Shown piece by piece: positions 8,880 to 17,536 of a stretch of DNA of 64,000 nucleotides. Below the pieces are notes generated by a model. That model ran no database searches, was not told the DNA's origin, and saw only the letters and a list, made by a program, of their open reading frames with translations. Source of the stretch: Kribbella jiaozuonensis (GTDB lineage Bacteria; Actinomycetota; Actinomycetes; Propionibacteriales; Kribbellaceae). Position numbers and translations under genes: made by a program. Every line of letters begins with the position of its first letter. Positions within the stretch are counted from its first letter, which is position 1. Where the stretch lies: the NCBI RefSeq assembly GCF_005233875.1, contig NZ_SZPZ01000001.1, forward strand, positions 1,488,001-1,552,000. Direction: 5' to 3'.

Positions 8880-8941
8880 CCGGTCTCACCAACCCTCACG
8901 ACACGACTTCGACACAGGTCGCGGACATTGTCGCCGATCGC

Positions 8942-8970
8942 TTGAACTTTAACATCTGGTTTCATATGTT
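8942..8970 (+). promoter_or_regulatory. promoter and putative GntR operator of the polyamine operon
   Basis: A -35 box TTGAAC (8942-8947) and a -10 box TATGTT (8965-8970) are 17 bp apart in a local AT-rich patch. An inverted repeat AACAT-N10-ATGTT (8951-8970) lies across the spacer and -10 box, where the divergent FadR-type regulator could block transcription. Confidence 0.6.
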
Positions 8971-8998
8971 TACGCCCAACCGGCGTTCAGGAGTGCTG

Positions 8999-10435
8999 AT
9001 GCGAACAGTGCAGAACCTGATCAATGCAGAGCGGCAGGACGCGCGCAGCGGCGCGACCAGCGAGCTGATCGACCCCGCCACCGGCAAGGTCTTCGGCACG
9101 GCGCCACTGTCCAGCGACGAGGACGTGGACACGGCGTACCGGGCCGCGGCCGCCGCGGTGCCGAGCTGGGGCGCGATCACGCCGGCCGAGCGACAACGGA
9201 TGCTGCTCCGGTTCGCCGATCTGGTCGAGGCGCGCGGCGACGACCTGGTCGCCGCCGAGTCCGAGAACACCGGGAAGCCGCTCGAGCTGACCAGGACCGA
9301 GGAACTCGCGGTCATGGTCGACCAGCTGCGGTTCTTCGCCGGGGCGGCCCGGCTGCTCGAGGGCAAGTCGGCCGGCGAGTACCTGGCCGGTCACACGTCC
9401 TGGGTCCGGCGTGAGCCGATCGGTGTCGTCGGCCAGATCACCCCGTGGAACTACCCGATGATGATGGCGGTCTGGAAGGTCGGCCCGGCGCTCGCTGCCG
9501 GGAACACGCTGGTGCTGAAGCCGGCCGAGACCACACCGGTGACAACCGTGATGCTCGCGGAGCTGGCGGCCGAAGTACTGCCGCCCGGAGTCTTCAACGT
9601 CGTCTGTGGCGACCGCGCCACCGGCCAGGCCGTGGTCGCGCATCCGACGCCTGGCCTGGTCAGCATCACCGGCTCCACCCGGGCCGGCTCGGAAGTCGCC
9701 AGTACGGCGGCTCTCGATCTGAAACGCACCCACCTCGAGCTGGGCGGCAAAGCACCGGTGCTGGTCTTCCCCGACGCGGATCTCGCCGCGGCGGCCGAGG
9801 CGATCGGCATCGCCGGCTACTTCAACGCCGGCCAGGACTGTACGGCGGCCTGCCGTGTCCTCGTCCATGCCTCGGTCCACGACGAATTCGTGCAGGCACT
9901 GGTCGACTGGGCCCGGGACAACGCGAGACCAGGGCTCGCCGACGACGCCGACGCGCTGTTCGGTCCGCTGAACAGCCGCCTGCAACTGGACCGGGTCCGC
10001 GGCTTCCTGGCCCGGATGCCCGGCCACGCCACGATCGCGCTCGGCGGTGAACAGCCCGGCGGAGCTCTTGCCGACGGCTACTTCCTCGAGGCGACCGTGG
10101 TCACCGGACTGCGGCAGGACGACGAGATGATCCAGGACGAGATCTTCGGCCCGGTCATCACCGTGCAGTCGTTCGCGGACGACGACGAGGGTCTGCAGAA
10201 GGCCAACGACGTCCAGTTCGGGCTCGCGTCGAGTGTCTTCACCGCCGACCACTCGCGCGCCTTGCGGATGTCCAGGGCGCTCGACTTCGGCTGCGTCTGG
10301 ATCAACACGCACATCCCGCTGGTGGCCGAGATGCCGCACGGAGGCTTCAAGCACTCCGGTCACGGCAAGGACCTGTCGATGTACGGCGTCGAGGACTACA
10401 CCCGGGTCAAGCACGTGATGTCGGCGATCGGATGA
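8999..10435 (+). CDS. gamma-aminobutyraldehyde dehydrogenase-like aldehyde dehydrogenase
   Basis: A 478-residue NAD(P)+-dependent aldehyde dehydrogenase. It shows the GVVGQITPWNYP cofactor motif, the general-base glutamate Glu247 in LELGGK, and the catalytic Cys281 in NAGQDCTAA. The length and signatures fit the aminobutyraldehyde/betaine-aldehyde branch. Position at the head of a polyamine ABC operon supports oxidation of 4-aminobutanal (from putrescine) to GABA. ATG 8999 has AGGAG 5 nt upstream and lies 29 nt after a good promoter. The stop codon overlaps the ATG of the ATPase gene (ATGA). Confidence 0.87.
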   Translation: MRTVQNLINAERQDARSGATSELIDPATGKVFGTAPLSSDEDVDTAYRAAAAAVPSWGAITPAERQRMLLRFADLVEARGDDLVAAESENTGKPLELTRTEELAVMVDQLRFFAGAARLLEGKSAGEYLAGHTSWVRREPIGVVGQITPWNYPMMMAVWKVGPALAAGNTLVLKPAETTPVTTVMLAELAAEVLPPGVFNVVCGDRATGQAVVAHPTPGLVSITGSTRAGSEVASTAALDLKRTHLELGGKAPVLVFPDADLAAAAEAIGIAGYFNAGQDCTAACRVLVHASVHDEFVQALVDWARDNARPGLADDADALFGPLNSRLQLDRVRGFLARMPGHATIALGGEQPGGALADGYFLEATVVTGLRQDDEMIQDEIFGPVITVQSFADDDEGLQKANDVQFGLASSVFTADHSRALRMSRALDFGCVWINTHIPLVAEMPHGGFKHSGHGKDLSMYGVEDYTRVKHVMSAIG

Positions 10436-11502
10436 CGTCGGTGGACGCGCAGGCGCAGACCGTGGCGACCGAGGCCGCCGCGGTCAGCCTGCGCGGCCTG
10501 CGGAAGACGTTCGGCGAGGTCACCGCGGTCGACGGGATCGATCTCGACCTGACCGAGGGCGAGTTCTTCTCGATGCTCGGTCCGTCCGGCTCCGGCAAGA
10601 CCACGGTGCTGCGGATGATTGCGGGCTTCGAGACGCCCACGGCCGGCCGGATCCTGCTCGGCGGCGCCGACGTCACGGACCAGGCGCCGTACGCACGGGA
10701 CGTGAACACGGTCTTCCAGGACTACGCGCTCTTCCCGCACATGAGCGTGCTGCAGAACGTCGAGTACGGGTTGCGGGTCAAGGGCGTCGACCGGCGCAAC
10801 CGTCGTACCCGGGCTGTCGAGGCGCTCGAGACGGTCCGGCTGGAGGGGTACGGCGACCGTCGGCCGAATCAGCTGTCCGGCGGCCAGCAGCAACGCGTCG
10901 CGCTGGCGCGAGCGCTGGTGAACCGGCCCAAGGTGCTGTTGCTGGACGAACCGCTGGGCGCGCTCGACCTGAAACTCCGGCGGGAGATGCAGATCGAACT
11001 GAAGGCGATGCAGCGCGATGTCGGTATCACCTTCGTGTTCGTCACGCACGACCAGGAAGAGGCGCTGACGATGAGCGACCGGATCGCCGTGTTCAACGGC
11101 GGCCGGATCGAGCAGCTGGCCACGCCGGTCGAGCTGTACGAACACCCGGCCAGCGCGTTCGTGGCCGGGTTCGTCGGTACGTCCAACCTGCTCGAGGGCG
11201 ATGTCGCGACCGCGATTCTCGGGATGGACGGCCTGTTCACGGTCCGGCCGGAGAAGATCCGGCTGCAGTCGCGCGACGCCGCCGCCGAGCCGGGGACGTG
11301 TACGGCGACCGGAGTGGTTCGCGAGGTGGTGTACCTGGGATCGGCGACCCAGACGGTCGTCGACCTGGACGCCGGCGGATCGCTGATCGTCCTGCAGCAG
11401 AACCGGCAGGGATCCGTGCAGGACAAGCTCGAACTTCGCGGTACCGGGGTCCGGTTGACCTGGGACCGCGAACACACCGTCGCGATCGGCGGTCCGCAGT
11501 AA
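10432..11502 (+). CDS. potA: polyamine ABC transporter ATP-binding protein (PotA-like)
   Basis: A 356-residue ABC ATPase. Walker A is GPSGSGKT at residues 50-57, the Q-loop is FQDYALFPHMSV, the signature LSGGQQQR is at ~149, and Walker B LLLDEP is at ~169. A C-terminal TOBE-like domain (GTCTATGVVREVVYLGSATQTVVDL) is typical of spermidine/putrescine and other CUT1-type importers. It would energise uptake through the two downstream permeases. Its start overlaps the dehydrogenase stop by 4 nt; the next gene starts 48 nt downstream. Confidence 0.9.
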   Translation: MTSVDAQAQTVATEAAAVSLRGLRKTFGEVTAVDGIDLDLTEGEFFSMLGPSGSGKTTVLRMIAGFETPTAGRILLGGADVTDQAPYARDVNTVFQDYALFPHMSVLQNVEYGLRVKGVDRRNRRTRAVEALETVRLEGYGDRRPNQLSGGQQQRVALARALVNRPKVLLLDEPLGALDLKLRREMQIELKAMQRDVGITFVFVTHDQEEALTMSDRIAVFNGGRIEQLATPVELYEHPASAFVAGFVGTSNLLEGDVATAILGMDGLFTVRPEKIRLQSRDAAAEPGTCTATGVVREVVYLGSATQTVVDLDAGGSLIVLQQNRQGSVQDKLELRGTGVRLTWDREHTVAIGGPQ

Positions 11503-11550
11503 CACCGCAGTAGTAGCAGTCTCCGCCCCGAACCCTTCAGGGAGCTTGAG

Positions 11551-12756
11551 ATGAAGAAACTCAGCGTAGCGGTGAGCCTGGCAGTGCTCGCCCTGGTCGC
11601 GGCCGCCTGTGGCACCTCGGGCGGCGGTGACTCCGCCGCCAAGGCCGGCAGCAGCACCGGATTCTCCGCACCGGACCTGCCGAAGCTGGACAAGCTCGGA
11701 GCCGGGGAGGGGAAGCTCAGCGTGCTGGCCTGGCCCGGGTACGCCGAGGACGGCTCGAACGACCCGAAGGTCGACTGGGTCACGCCGTTCGAGAAGCAGA
11801 CCGGCTGCCAGGTGACGGTGAAGACCTTCGGTACCTCCGACGAGGCCGTCACGCTGATGAAGACCGGGCAGTACGACGTGGTGTCGGCGTCGGGCGACGC
11901 GACGCTGCGGCTGATCGCGGGCGGACAGGTCGAGCCGGTGAACACCGACCTGGTGCCGAACTACGCCGGCGTCTACTCGTTCCTGAAGAACCGCCCGTGG
12001 AACTCGGTGAACGGCCAGATGTACGGCATCCCGCACGGCTGGGGCGCGAACCTGCTGATGTGGCGGACCGACAAGGTCAAGCCGGCCCCGACGTCGTGGG
12101 GCGTGGTCTTCGACGCGAACTCGCCGTACAAGGGCACGGTGACGGCGTACGACTCGCCGATCTACATCGCCGACGCGGCGATGTACCTGATGGCGACCAA
12201 ACCGGATCTCGGCATCAAGAACCCGTACGCGCTGGACGACAAGCAGTTCGCCGCGACCGTGGATCTGCTCAAGACCCAGAAGACGCTGGTGTCGGAGTAC
12301 TGGTCGGACTACCTCAAGGAGGTCCAGGCGTTCACCAGCGCGAACTCCGTGGTCGGGACGACCTGGCAGGTGATCGCGAACGTCGCGACCGGCGAGAAGG
12401 TGCCGGTCCAGGTGACCGTGCCGACCGAGGGCGTGACCGGATGGTCGGACACCTGGATGGTCAGCGCCACCTCCAAGCACAAGAACTGCGCGTACCAGTG
12501 GCTCAACCACATCATCAGCCCGCAGGCGAACGCGGCGGTCGCGGAGTACTTCGGTGAGGCGCCCGCCAACGGCAAGGCCTGCGCGCTGACCGCGGACAAG
12601 AGCCACTGCACGACGTACCACGCCGGCGACGCGACGTACGCCCAGAAGATCTGGTACTGGACCACGCCGATCGCGCAGTGCCTCGACGGCCGCACCGACG
12701 TCAAGTGCACCGACTACAGCAAGTGGACCCAAGCCTGGACACAGATCAAGGGATGA
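11551..12756 (+). CDS. polyamine-type ABC transporter substrate-binding lipoprotein (PotD-like)
   Basis: A 401-residue lipoprotein with MKKLSVAVSLAVLALVAAAC, a signal peptide ending in a lipobox whose cysteine is residue 20. The mature part begins with a glycine/serine linker, then LSVLAWPGYAEDG, a start seen in PotD/PotF-like binding proteins. Later segments (WGANLLMWRTDKV, DSPIYIADAAMYL) match the family fold. It captures the substrate outside the membrane for the two permeases that follow. Polyamine specificity is inferred from the operon, not from binding-site residues. Confidence 0.88.
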   Translation: MKKLSVAVSLAVLALVAAACGTSGGGDSAAKAGSSTGFSAPDLPKLDKLGAGEGKLSVLAWPGYAEDGSNDPKVDWVTPFEKQTGCQVTVKTFGTSDEAVTLMKTGQYDVVSASGDATLRLIAGGQVEPVNTDLVPNYAGVYSFLKNRPWNSVNGQMYGIPHGWGANLLMWRTDKVKPAPTSWGVVFDANSPYKGTVTAYDSPIYIADAAMYLMATKPDLGIKNPYALDDKQFAATVDLLKTQKTLVSEYWSDYLKEVQAFTSANSVVGTTWQVIANVATGEKVPVQVTVPTEGVTGWSDTWMVSATSKHKNCAYQWLNHIISPQANAAVAEYFGEAPANGKACALTADKSHCTTYHAGDATYAQKIWYWTTPIAQCLDGRTDVKCTDYSKWTQAWTQIKG

Positions 12757-13595
12757 GCGCCCGTGGCCCGCGGACCCGGTTGGCGTTGCTGCTCGGGCCG
12801 CCGATGCTCTGGCTCGGGGTCGCGTACCTCGGGGCGCTGGCGGCGTTGTTCGTCACCGCGTTGTGGACGCAGAACGGGTTCACCGGACAGATCGAGCGGG
12901 TGTGGACGCTGGACAGCTTCAAGACGCTGTTCACCGTCGACGTGTACCGGACGATCGCGTTGCGCACGATCGCGGTCGCCGTCCTGGTGACCGTGATCGA
13001 CGCGGTGGTGGCGTTCCCGATCGCCGTCTACATGTCGAAGGTGGCCGGCCCGGGGCTGCGGCGGTTCCTGCTGGTGGCGGTGCTGATGCCGTTGTGGGCC
13101 AGCTATCTGGTCAAGGCGTACGCGTGGCGCGGGATGTTCTCCGAGGGCGGGCTGGTGTCGTCGGCGTTCGAGGCGGTCGGGCTGAAGTCGCCCGGGTACG
13201 GGCTGACCGCGACGGTGGTGACGCTGTCGTACCTGTGGCTGCCGTACATGATCCTGCCGATCTACGCCGGCCTCGAACGGTTGCCCGATTCGTTGCTGGA
13301 GGCATCGGCCGATCTCGGCGGCCGGACGCTGCAGACGCTGCGGCGGATCGTCCTGCCGACCGTCGTACCGGCGATGGCGGCGGGTTCGATCTTCACGTTC
13401 AGCCTGACGCTGGGTGACTACATCGCCGTCCGGATCGTCGGTGGCACCAATCAGTTGCTGGGCAATGTTGTGTACGACAACGTGGGTGCGGCCAACAACC
13501 TGCCGTTCGCGGCCGCGGTGGCGACGATCCCGGTCGTCGTGATGGTGCTGTACCTGGCGGCGGTCCGGCGTACCGGAGCGATGGAGAGCCTCTGA
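12753..13595 (+). CDS. potB: polyamine-type ABC permease subunit 1 (PotB-like)
   Basis: A 280-residue inner-membrane permease with six predicted helices. The ABC-permease EAA-like loop is LEASADLGGRTLQTLRRIVLP. ATG 12753 overlaps the stop of the substrate-binding gene (ATGA), which fixes the start. It forms the heterodimeric channel with the next gene product. Confidence 0.9.
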   Translation: MSARGPRTRLALLLGPPMLWLGVAYLGALAALFVTALWTQNGFTGQIERVWTLDSFKTLFTVDVYRTIALRTIAVAVLVTVIDAVVAFPIAVYMSKVAGPGLRRFLLVAVLMPLWASYLVKAYAWRGMFSEGGLVSSAFEAVGLKSPGYGLTATVVTLSYLWLPYMILPIYAGLERLPDSLLEASADLGGRTLQTLRRIVLPTVVPAMAAGSIFTFSLTLGDYIAVRIVGGTNQLLGNVVYDNVGAANNLPFAAAVATIPVVVMVLYLAAVRRTGAMESL

Positions 13596-14404
13596 TGACG
13601 ATGTCGCGCTCGACCCGGATCGTGCTGCGGATCCTGACCGTGATCATTCTCGGGCTGATCTACGTGCCGCTGCTGCTGGTGCTGGTGAACTCGTTCAACG
13701 TCAGCAACACGTTCGCCTGGCCGCCGCGCGAGTTCACGCTCGAGTGGTGGCGGCGGGCGGCCGAGAGCCAGGGCGCGCTGGACGCCCTCTGGGTCAGCGT
13801 CCGGGTCGGGCTGGCGGCGACGGTGATCGCGCTGGTGCTCGGCACGATGATCGCGTTCGCGCTGCAGCGGTTCGCGTTCTACGGCCGGGACGTCGTGTCG
13901 TTGCTGGTGATCCTGCCGATCGCGCTGCCGGGCATCGTCACCGGGATCGCGCTGAACAACGCCTTCCGGACCATCTTCGGGTGGCAGCTCGGGTTCGTCA
14001 CGATCGTGATCGCGCATGCGACGTTCTGCATCGTCACGGTGTTCAACAACGTGATCGCCCGGTTGCGCCGTACCGGCGTCTCCCTGGAGCAGGCCTCGGC
14101 GGATCTGGGTGCGTCCGGGTTCACGACGTTCCGCCTGGTGACTTTTCCGATGATCCGGTCGGCCTTGCTGGCGGGGGCGTTGCTCGCGTTCGCGCTGTCG
14201 TTCGACGAGATCGTCGTGACCACGTTCACCGCCGGCGCGAACCTGCAGACGCTGCCGATCTGGATCTTCAACAACCTGTTCCGGCCGAACCAAGCGCCGA
14301 TCGTCAACGTCGTCGCGGCGGCGCTGATCCTGATCTCGGTCGTCCCGGTGTGGCTGGCGCAGAAGTTGTCCGGCGACGCGGAATCACTCGGAGCCGGCCG
14401 CTGA
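13595..14404 (+). CDS. potC: polyamine-type ABC permease subunit 2 (PotC-like)
   Basis: A 269-residue permease with six predicted helices and an EAA loop (LEQASADLGASGFTTFRLVTFP). The start ATG shares one base with the preceding stop (TGATG). The C-terminus runs 21 nt into the convergent MarR gene. It completes the importer: ATPase, binding lipoprotein, and two membrane subunits. Confidence 0.9.
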   Translation: MTMSRSTRIVLRILTVIILGLIYVPLLLVLVNSFNVSNTFAWPPREFTLEWWRRAAESQGALDALWVSVRVGLAATVIALVLGTMIAFALQRFAFYGRDVVSLLVILPIALPGIVTGIALNNAFRTIFGWQLGFVTIVIAHATFCIVTVFNNVIARLRRTGVSLEQASADLGASGFTTFRLVTFPMIRSALLAGALLAFALSFDEIVVTTFTAGANLQTLPIWIFNNLFRPNQAPIVNVVAAALILISVVPVWLAQKLSGDAESLGAGR

Positions 14405-14854
14405 CGGAAGCCCTTCCAGTGCGCCGGTGATGGTCCAGAGGAGGTTGCGGAGTACGCGGCGGTCCTCGGGGGTGAGGTGCTCCAGGGCGCGGCGGCCGGC
14501 GCGATCGTAGATCTGCTGGACGGTGTGGGCCAGCTCGATGCCGCGGTCAGTCAGCTCGATGCCTACCTGGCGGGCGTCGGTTGCGCTCTTGACGCGGCGT
14601 ACGAGGCCTGCGGCTTCCATTCGCTGGGTGGTCTTGGTCGCGGTCGGTACTTCGACGTCGAGGACCTTCGCGAGCCGTGCGACCGGGAGGGAACCGTGGT
14701 GGAGCAGCTTCGCGAGCACCAGCTCCTGTCCGGTGTGCAACCCGCTGCCGGCCAGCTCCTCCGCCACCGCTTTCCGCGCCGCGCGCTCCGCGAACCGCAG
14801 AGCGATCAGCACATCCGCCTCGTCGGCCGGCGCATCCGCGGACCATTCGGTCAT
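14384..14854 (-). CDS. MarR-family transcriptional regulator
   Basis: A 156-residue winged-helix regulator with the MarR pattern: LHTGQELVLAKLLHHGSLPVARLAKVLDVEVPTATKTTQRMEAAGLV, a wing DARQVGIELTDRG, and helical dimer ends. It is the second gene of an operon; its ATG overlaps the pncB stop (ATGA). It may regulate NAD salvage or simply itself. The 3' end overlaps the permease gene on the other strand by 21 nt. Confidence 0.88.
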   Translation of the reverse strand: MTEWSADAPADEADVLIALRFAERAARKAVAEELAGSGLHTGQELVLAKLLHHGSLPVARLAKVLDVEVPTATKTTQRMEAAGLVRRVKSATDARQVGIELTDRGIELAHTVQQIYDRAGRRALEHLTPEDRRVLRNLLWTITGALEGLPSAAGSE

Positions 14855-16197
14855 GTATGACTCCGGGGATGGAACGGGTTGCGGGCGTCGTAGTCGCCCT
14901 CGTACTCGGTCGGGATGGCCGGCTCGCCGCGGCTCAGCTGGCTGGCGGAGCGGGGGAGCTCGTCGCGGACCTTCTGGTGGAACGCCTGCGACTCCTGCGG
15001 CGTGGTCCGGCCGACGATCTTCCCGGCCTCGACCAGCGACTTCAGCAGCAGCCGGTCATCGCCGTCGTCGACCGGCTGCTCGCCGACCCCGATCAGCTCG
15101 AGCTCCGCGACCCCGGCCGCCGACCGGCGCCGCAGCGCCCACTTGCGGCCGCCGATCGAGATCTTGTCCGGGCTCTTCTTCGCGACCGGGACCAGTGCGC
15201 CGCTCTCGTCCTCGCGGGCGACCAGCTTGTACACGAACCCGCAGGTCGGGTACCCCGAGCCGGTGACCAGCGATGTACCCACGCCGTACCCGTCGACCGG
15301 CGCCGGGGCGAGCGCGGCGATCTGGAACTCGTCCAGGTCGCTCGTCACGATGATCCGGGTCTTGTGCGCGCCGAGCGAGTCCAGCTGCTCGCGGACCTGG
15401 CCGGCGAGCGAGGGGAGGTCGCCCGAGTCCAGCCGGACCGCGCCCAGGTCGGGTCCGGTCAGCTCGATCGCGGTGCGGACGGCTTCGGCGACGTCGTACG
15501 TGTCGACGAGCAGCGTGGTGCCCTTGCCGAGCGCGTCGACCTGGGACCGGAAGGCGTCCTTCTCGCGGTCGTGGAGCAGGGTGAACGAGTGCGCCGCCGT
15601 ACCGGCGCTCGGGATGCCGAACCGGCGGGCTGCCTCCAGGTTCGAGGTCGTGGAGAAGCCGGCGATGTACGCCGCCAGTGCGCTCGCGACGGCGGCTTCC
15701 TCGTGGGTACGCCGGGAGCCCATCTCGATGCAGGGCCTGCCACCGGCCCACCAGGTCATCCGCGATGCGGCCGAGGCGACGGCGGAGTCGTGGTTGAGGA
15801 TCGAGAGGAAAACGGTTTCCAGGAGCACTGCCTCGGCGAACGAGGACTCGACCACGAGCACCGGGGAGCCCGGGAAGAAGATCTCGCCGTCGGCGTACCC
15901 GGAGATGTCGCCGGTGAACCGGTAGTCCGCCAGCCAGTCCCGGGTAGCCTGGTCCACGACGCCGCGATCGGCCAGGAAGGCGATCGTCTGCTCGTCGAAA
16001 CGGAACCGCTCGAGCGCGTCGAGCAGCCGGTTCACGCCGGCCACCACGCCGTACCGGCGGCCGTCCGGCAGGCGGCGGGCGAACAGCTCGAAGACCGAGC
16101 GGCGTTGCGCCGTGCCGTCGGCCAGGCTGGCCTGCAGCATCGTCAGCTCGTAGTGGTCCGTGAGAAGGGCCGTCGAGTGGGTCGCGGTGTCTGTCAC
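14851..16197 (-). CDS. pncB: nicotinate phosphoribosyltransferase
   Basis: A 448-residue enzyme that converts nicotinate, PRPP and ATP to nicotinate mononucleotide in NAD salvage. The start [15 protein letters not shown], the [23 protein letters not shown] segment, GTAAHSF (the region of the phosphorylated histidine), LVDTYDV and VRLDSGDL are family hallmarks. The GTG at 16197 is only 6 nt from a minus-strand TAGGCT -10 box, so the mRNA may be leaderless. It is divergent from clpS (49 bp between starts) and coupled to the MarR gene. Confidence 0.93.
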   Translation of the reverse strand: MTDTATHSTALLTDHYELTMLQASLADGTAQRRSVFELFARRLPDGRRYGVVAGVNRLLDALERFRFDEQTIAFLADRGVVDQATRDWLADYRFTGDISGYADGEIFFPGSPVLVVESSFAEAVLLETVFLSILNHDSAVASAASRMTWWAGGRPCIEMGSRRTHEEAAVASALAAYIAGFSTTSNLEAARRFGIPSAGTAAHSFTLLHDREKDAFRSQVDALGKGTTLLVDTYDVAEAVRTAIELTGPDLGAVRLDSGDLPSLAGQVREQLDSLGAHKTRIIVTSDLDEFQIAALAPAPVDGYGVGTSLVTGSGYPTCGFVYKLVAREDESGALVPVAKKSPDKISIGGRKWALRRRSAAGVAELELIGVGEQPVDDGDDRLLLKSLVEAGKIVGRTTPQESQAFHQKVRDELPRSASQLSRGEPAIPTEYEGDYDARNPFHPRSHT

Positions 16198-16246
16198 AGG
16201 GGCAGCCTATTGCGAGACGGGAACCGATGATGGGGAGAATGGACAG

Positions 16247-16534
16247 GTGAGCACCGCACCGAGCGAGCTGGAGAGCCCCGAGGTCACCGAGGCGATCCAG
16301 TTGAGCCCGCCCTGGATGACCATCGTCTGGAACGATCCGGTCAATCTGATGGACTACGTCACGTTCGTGTTCCAGACGTACTTCGGCTACTCCAAGCAGA
16401 AGGCGGAGAAGCTGATGCTGCAGGTGCACCAGGAAGGCAAGTCCGCGGTCTCGAACGGCAACCGGGAAGCGATGGAACGCGACGTGGAAGCGATGCACTC
16501 CTACGGCCTGTGGGCCACCTGCGAGAAGTCGTGA
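16247..16534 (+). CDS. clpS: ATP-dependent Clp protease adaptor ClpS
   Basis: A 95-residue adaptor that hands N-degron substrates to the Clp chaperone. The core [26 protein letters not shown], then [40 protein letters not shown], matches the family. The Asn-Asp pair after the first strand is the N-terminal-residue pocket. GTG 16247 lies 6 nt after GAGAAT, which also provides a GGGGAG-like ribosome site. Confidence 0.95.
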   Translation: MSTAPSELESPEVTEAIQLSPPWMTIVWNDPVNLMDYVTFVFQTYFGYSKQKAEKLMLQVHQEGKSAVSNGNREAMERDVEAMHSYGLWATCEKS

Positions 16535-17082
16535 CGCGGTTCCGCAAGCGCCGCAAGACCGTCGTCGTCAGTTTCGCCGAACACGAGGCGGACATTCTGG
16601 CGAACCTGCTCCGCAACCTGGTCGAGCTCCTGTACGACGGCCTGCCGCCGCGCTCGGCCGAGTCGAGCGACCCGCTCGCCGCGCTCCTGGAGTCGGACGG
16701 GCCGACGTCACCGCCGGAGGACGTCGTACTGCAGCGGCTGCTGCCGGATGCGTACAAGACCGACGACATGGCGTCGGCGGAGTTCCGGCGGTTCACGGAG
16801 CGTGGGTTGCGCGAGGGCAAGGTCACCGACGCCAAGCGGGTCCTGTCGGCGCTGGAGGAGTCGGGCGCTGACGAGATCGCGCTCGAGCCTGACGAGCAGC
16901 TCTCCTGGCTCCGCGCCCTGAACGACCTGCGCCTCGCCATCGGCACCCGCCTCGACATCCAGGACGAGGACGACTACACCACCTGGGAAAAACTCCCCGA
17001 CGACGACCCCCGCCGCCTCACCTACGACTTGTACGACTGGCTCGGCTACCTCCAGTCAGCCCTCCTCCACAACATGCGCTGA
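16531..17082 (+). CDS. DUF2017 family protein, ClpS partner gene
   Basis: A 183-residue helical protein of the actinobacterial DUF2017 family, which almost always follows clpS. Visible segments are the basic start [53 protein letters not shown], and the end [18 protein letters not shown]. The GTG overlaps the clpS stop (GTGA), so translation is coupled. No catalytic motif is seen; a role in N-end-rule proteolysis is inferred from context only. Confidence 0.88.
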   Translation: MTRFRKRRKTVVVSFAEHEADILANLLRNLVELLYDGLPPRSAESSDPLAALLESDGPTSPPEDVVLQRLLPDAYKTDDMASAEFRRFTERGLREGKVTDAKRVLSALEESGADEIALEPDEQLSWLRALNDLRLAIGTRLDIQDEDDYTTWEKLPDDDPRRLTYDLYDWLGYLQSALLHNMR

Positions 17083-17085
17083 GTC

Positions 17086-17520
17086 AAAGGACACCGCCTT
17101 CGGCGGCGACAGTCTTTTGGCGCCTTCGGCGCGCGCGGGTGCTGGTCAGGCGGGGAGTTGTCGGCGGTTCGACTGTGGATCGGCGGTGAATGTGGGACCT
17201 TCGGGCCCGCCCCTCGGGGGTTCTGGTGCTGAAAGGACACCGCCTTCGGCGGCGGCTGTTTGTTGGCGCCTTCGGCGCGGGCGCGGGTGCTGGTTAAGCG
17301 CCGAGGTGGTCGGCGCGTCAACTGCGGGCCGGCGGTGAGTCGAGCGCTTCGACGCGCGCTCGCGTGTTCTAAAGGGCACCGCCTTCGGCGGCGACAGCCT
17401 CTTGGCGCCTTCGGCGCGCGGGTGCTGGTCAGGCGGCTCGGTGGTTGGCGCGTGGAGTGCGGGTCCGGCGGCGGGTCGGGGGCTTTTGCGGTTGGGCTTG
17501 GCGACCTCGCGGGTTTTGGT
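17086..17520. repeat. three tandem imperfect ~140-bp hairpin-rich repeats upstream of ileS
   Basis: Three copies begin with AAAGGRCACCGCC at 17086, 17232 and 17371 (periods 146 and 139). Each has CCGCC-TTC-GGCGG, then GCGCC-TTC-GGCGC about 25 nt later, then GGGTGCTGGT and a diverged tail; the tail of copy 2 contains GTCGA-GCGCT-TCGAC. The hairpins have tight TTC loops and no U-tract. The array fills the gap between DUF2017 and ileS. No gene, T-box or tRNA is seen in it. Confidence 0.85.
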
Positions 17521-17536
17521 GCATAGCATGCGGTGG

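Noticed and set aside
7438..8892. A single 484-residue open frame covering the FadR and Cache genes
   Set aside because: The first 250 codons are the shifted frame of the regulator; only the part from ATG 8136 has a protein-like sequence, and the ATGA overlap shows two genes.
8171..8998. 276-residue extension in front of the aldehyde dehydrogenase
   Set aside because: It is antisense to the FadR gene, arginine/proline-rich, and crosses a good promoter; AGGAG marks ATG 8999.
17086..17520. CRISPR array
   Set aside because: Units are ~140 bp and imperfect, without short identical repeats and unique spacers, and no cas gene is nearby.
17083..17536. T-box riboswitch before ileS
   Set aside because: No TGGNACCGCG-like core or specifier stem could be found; the region is filled by the three hairpin repeats.
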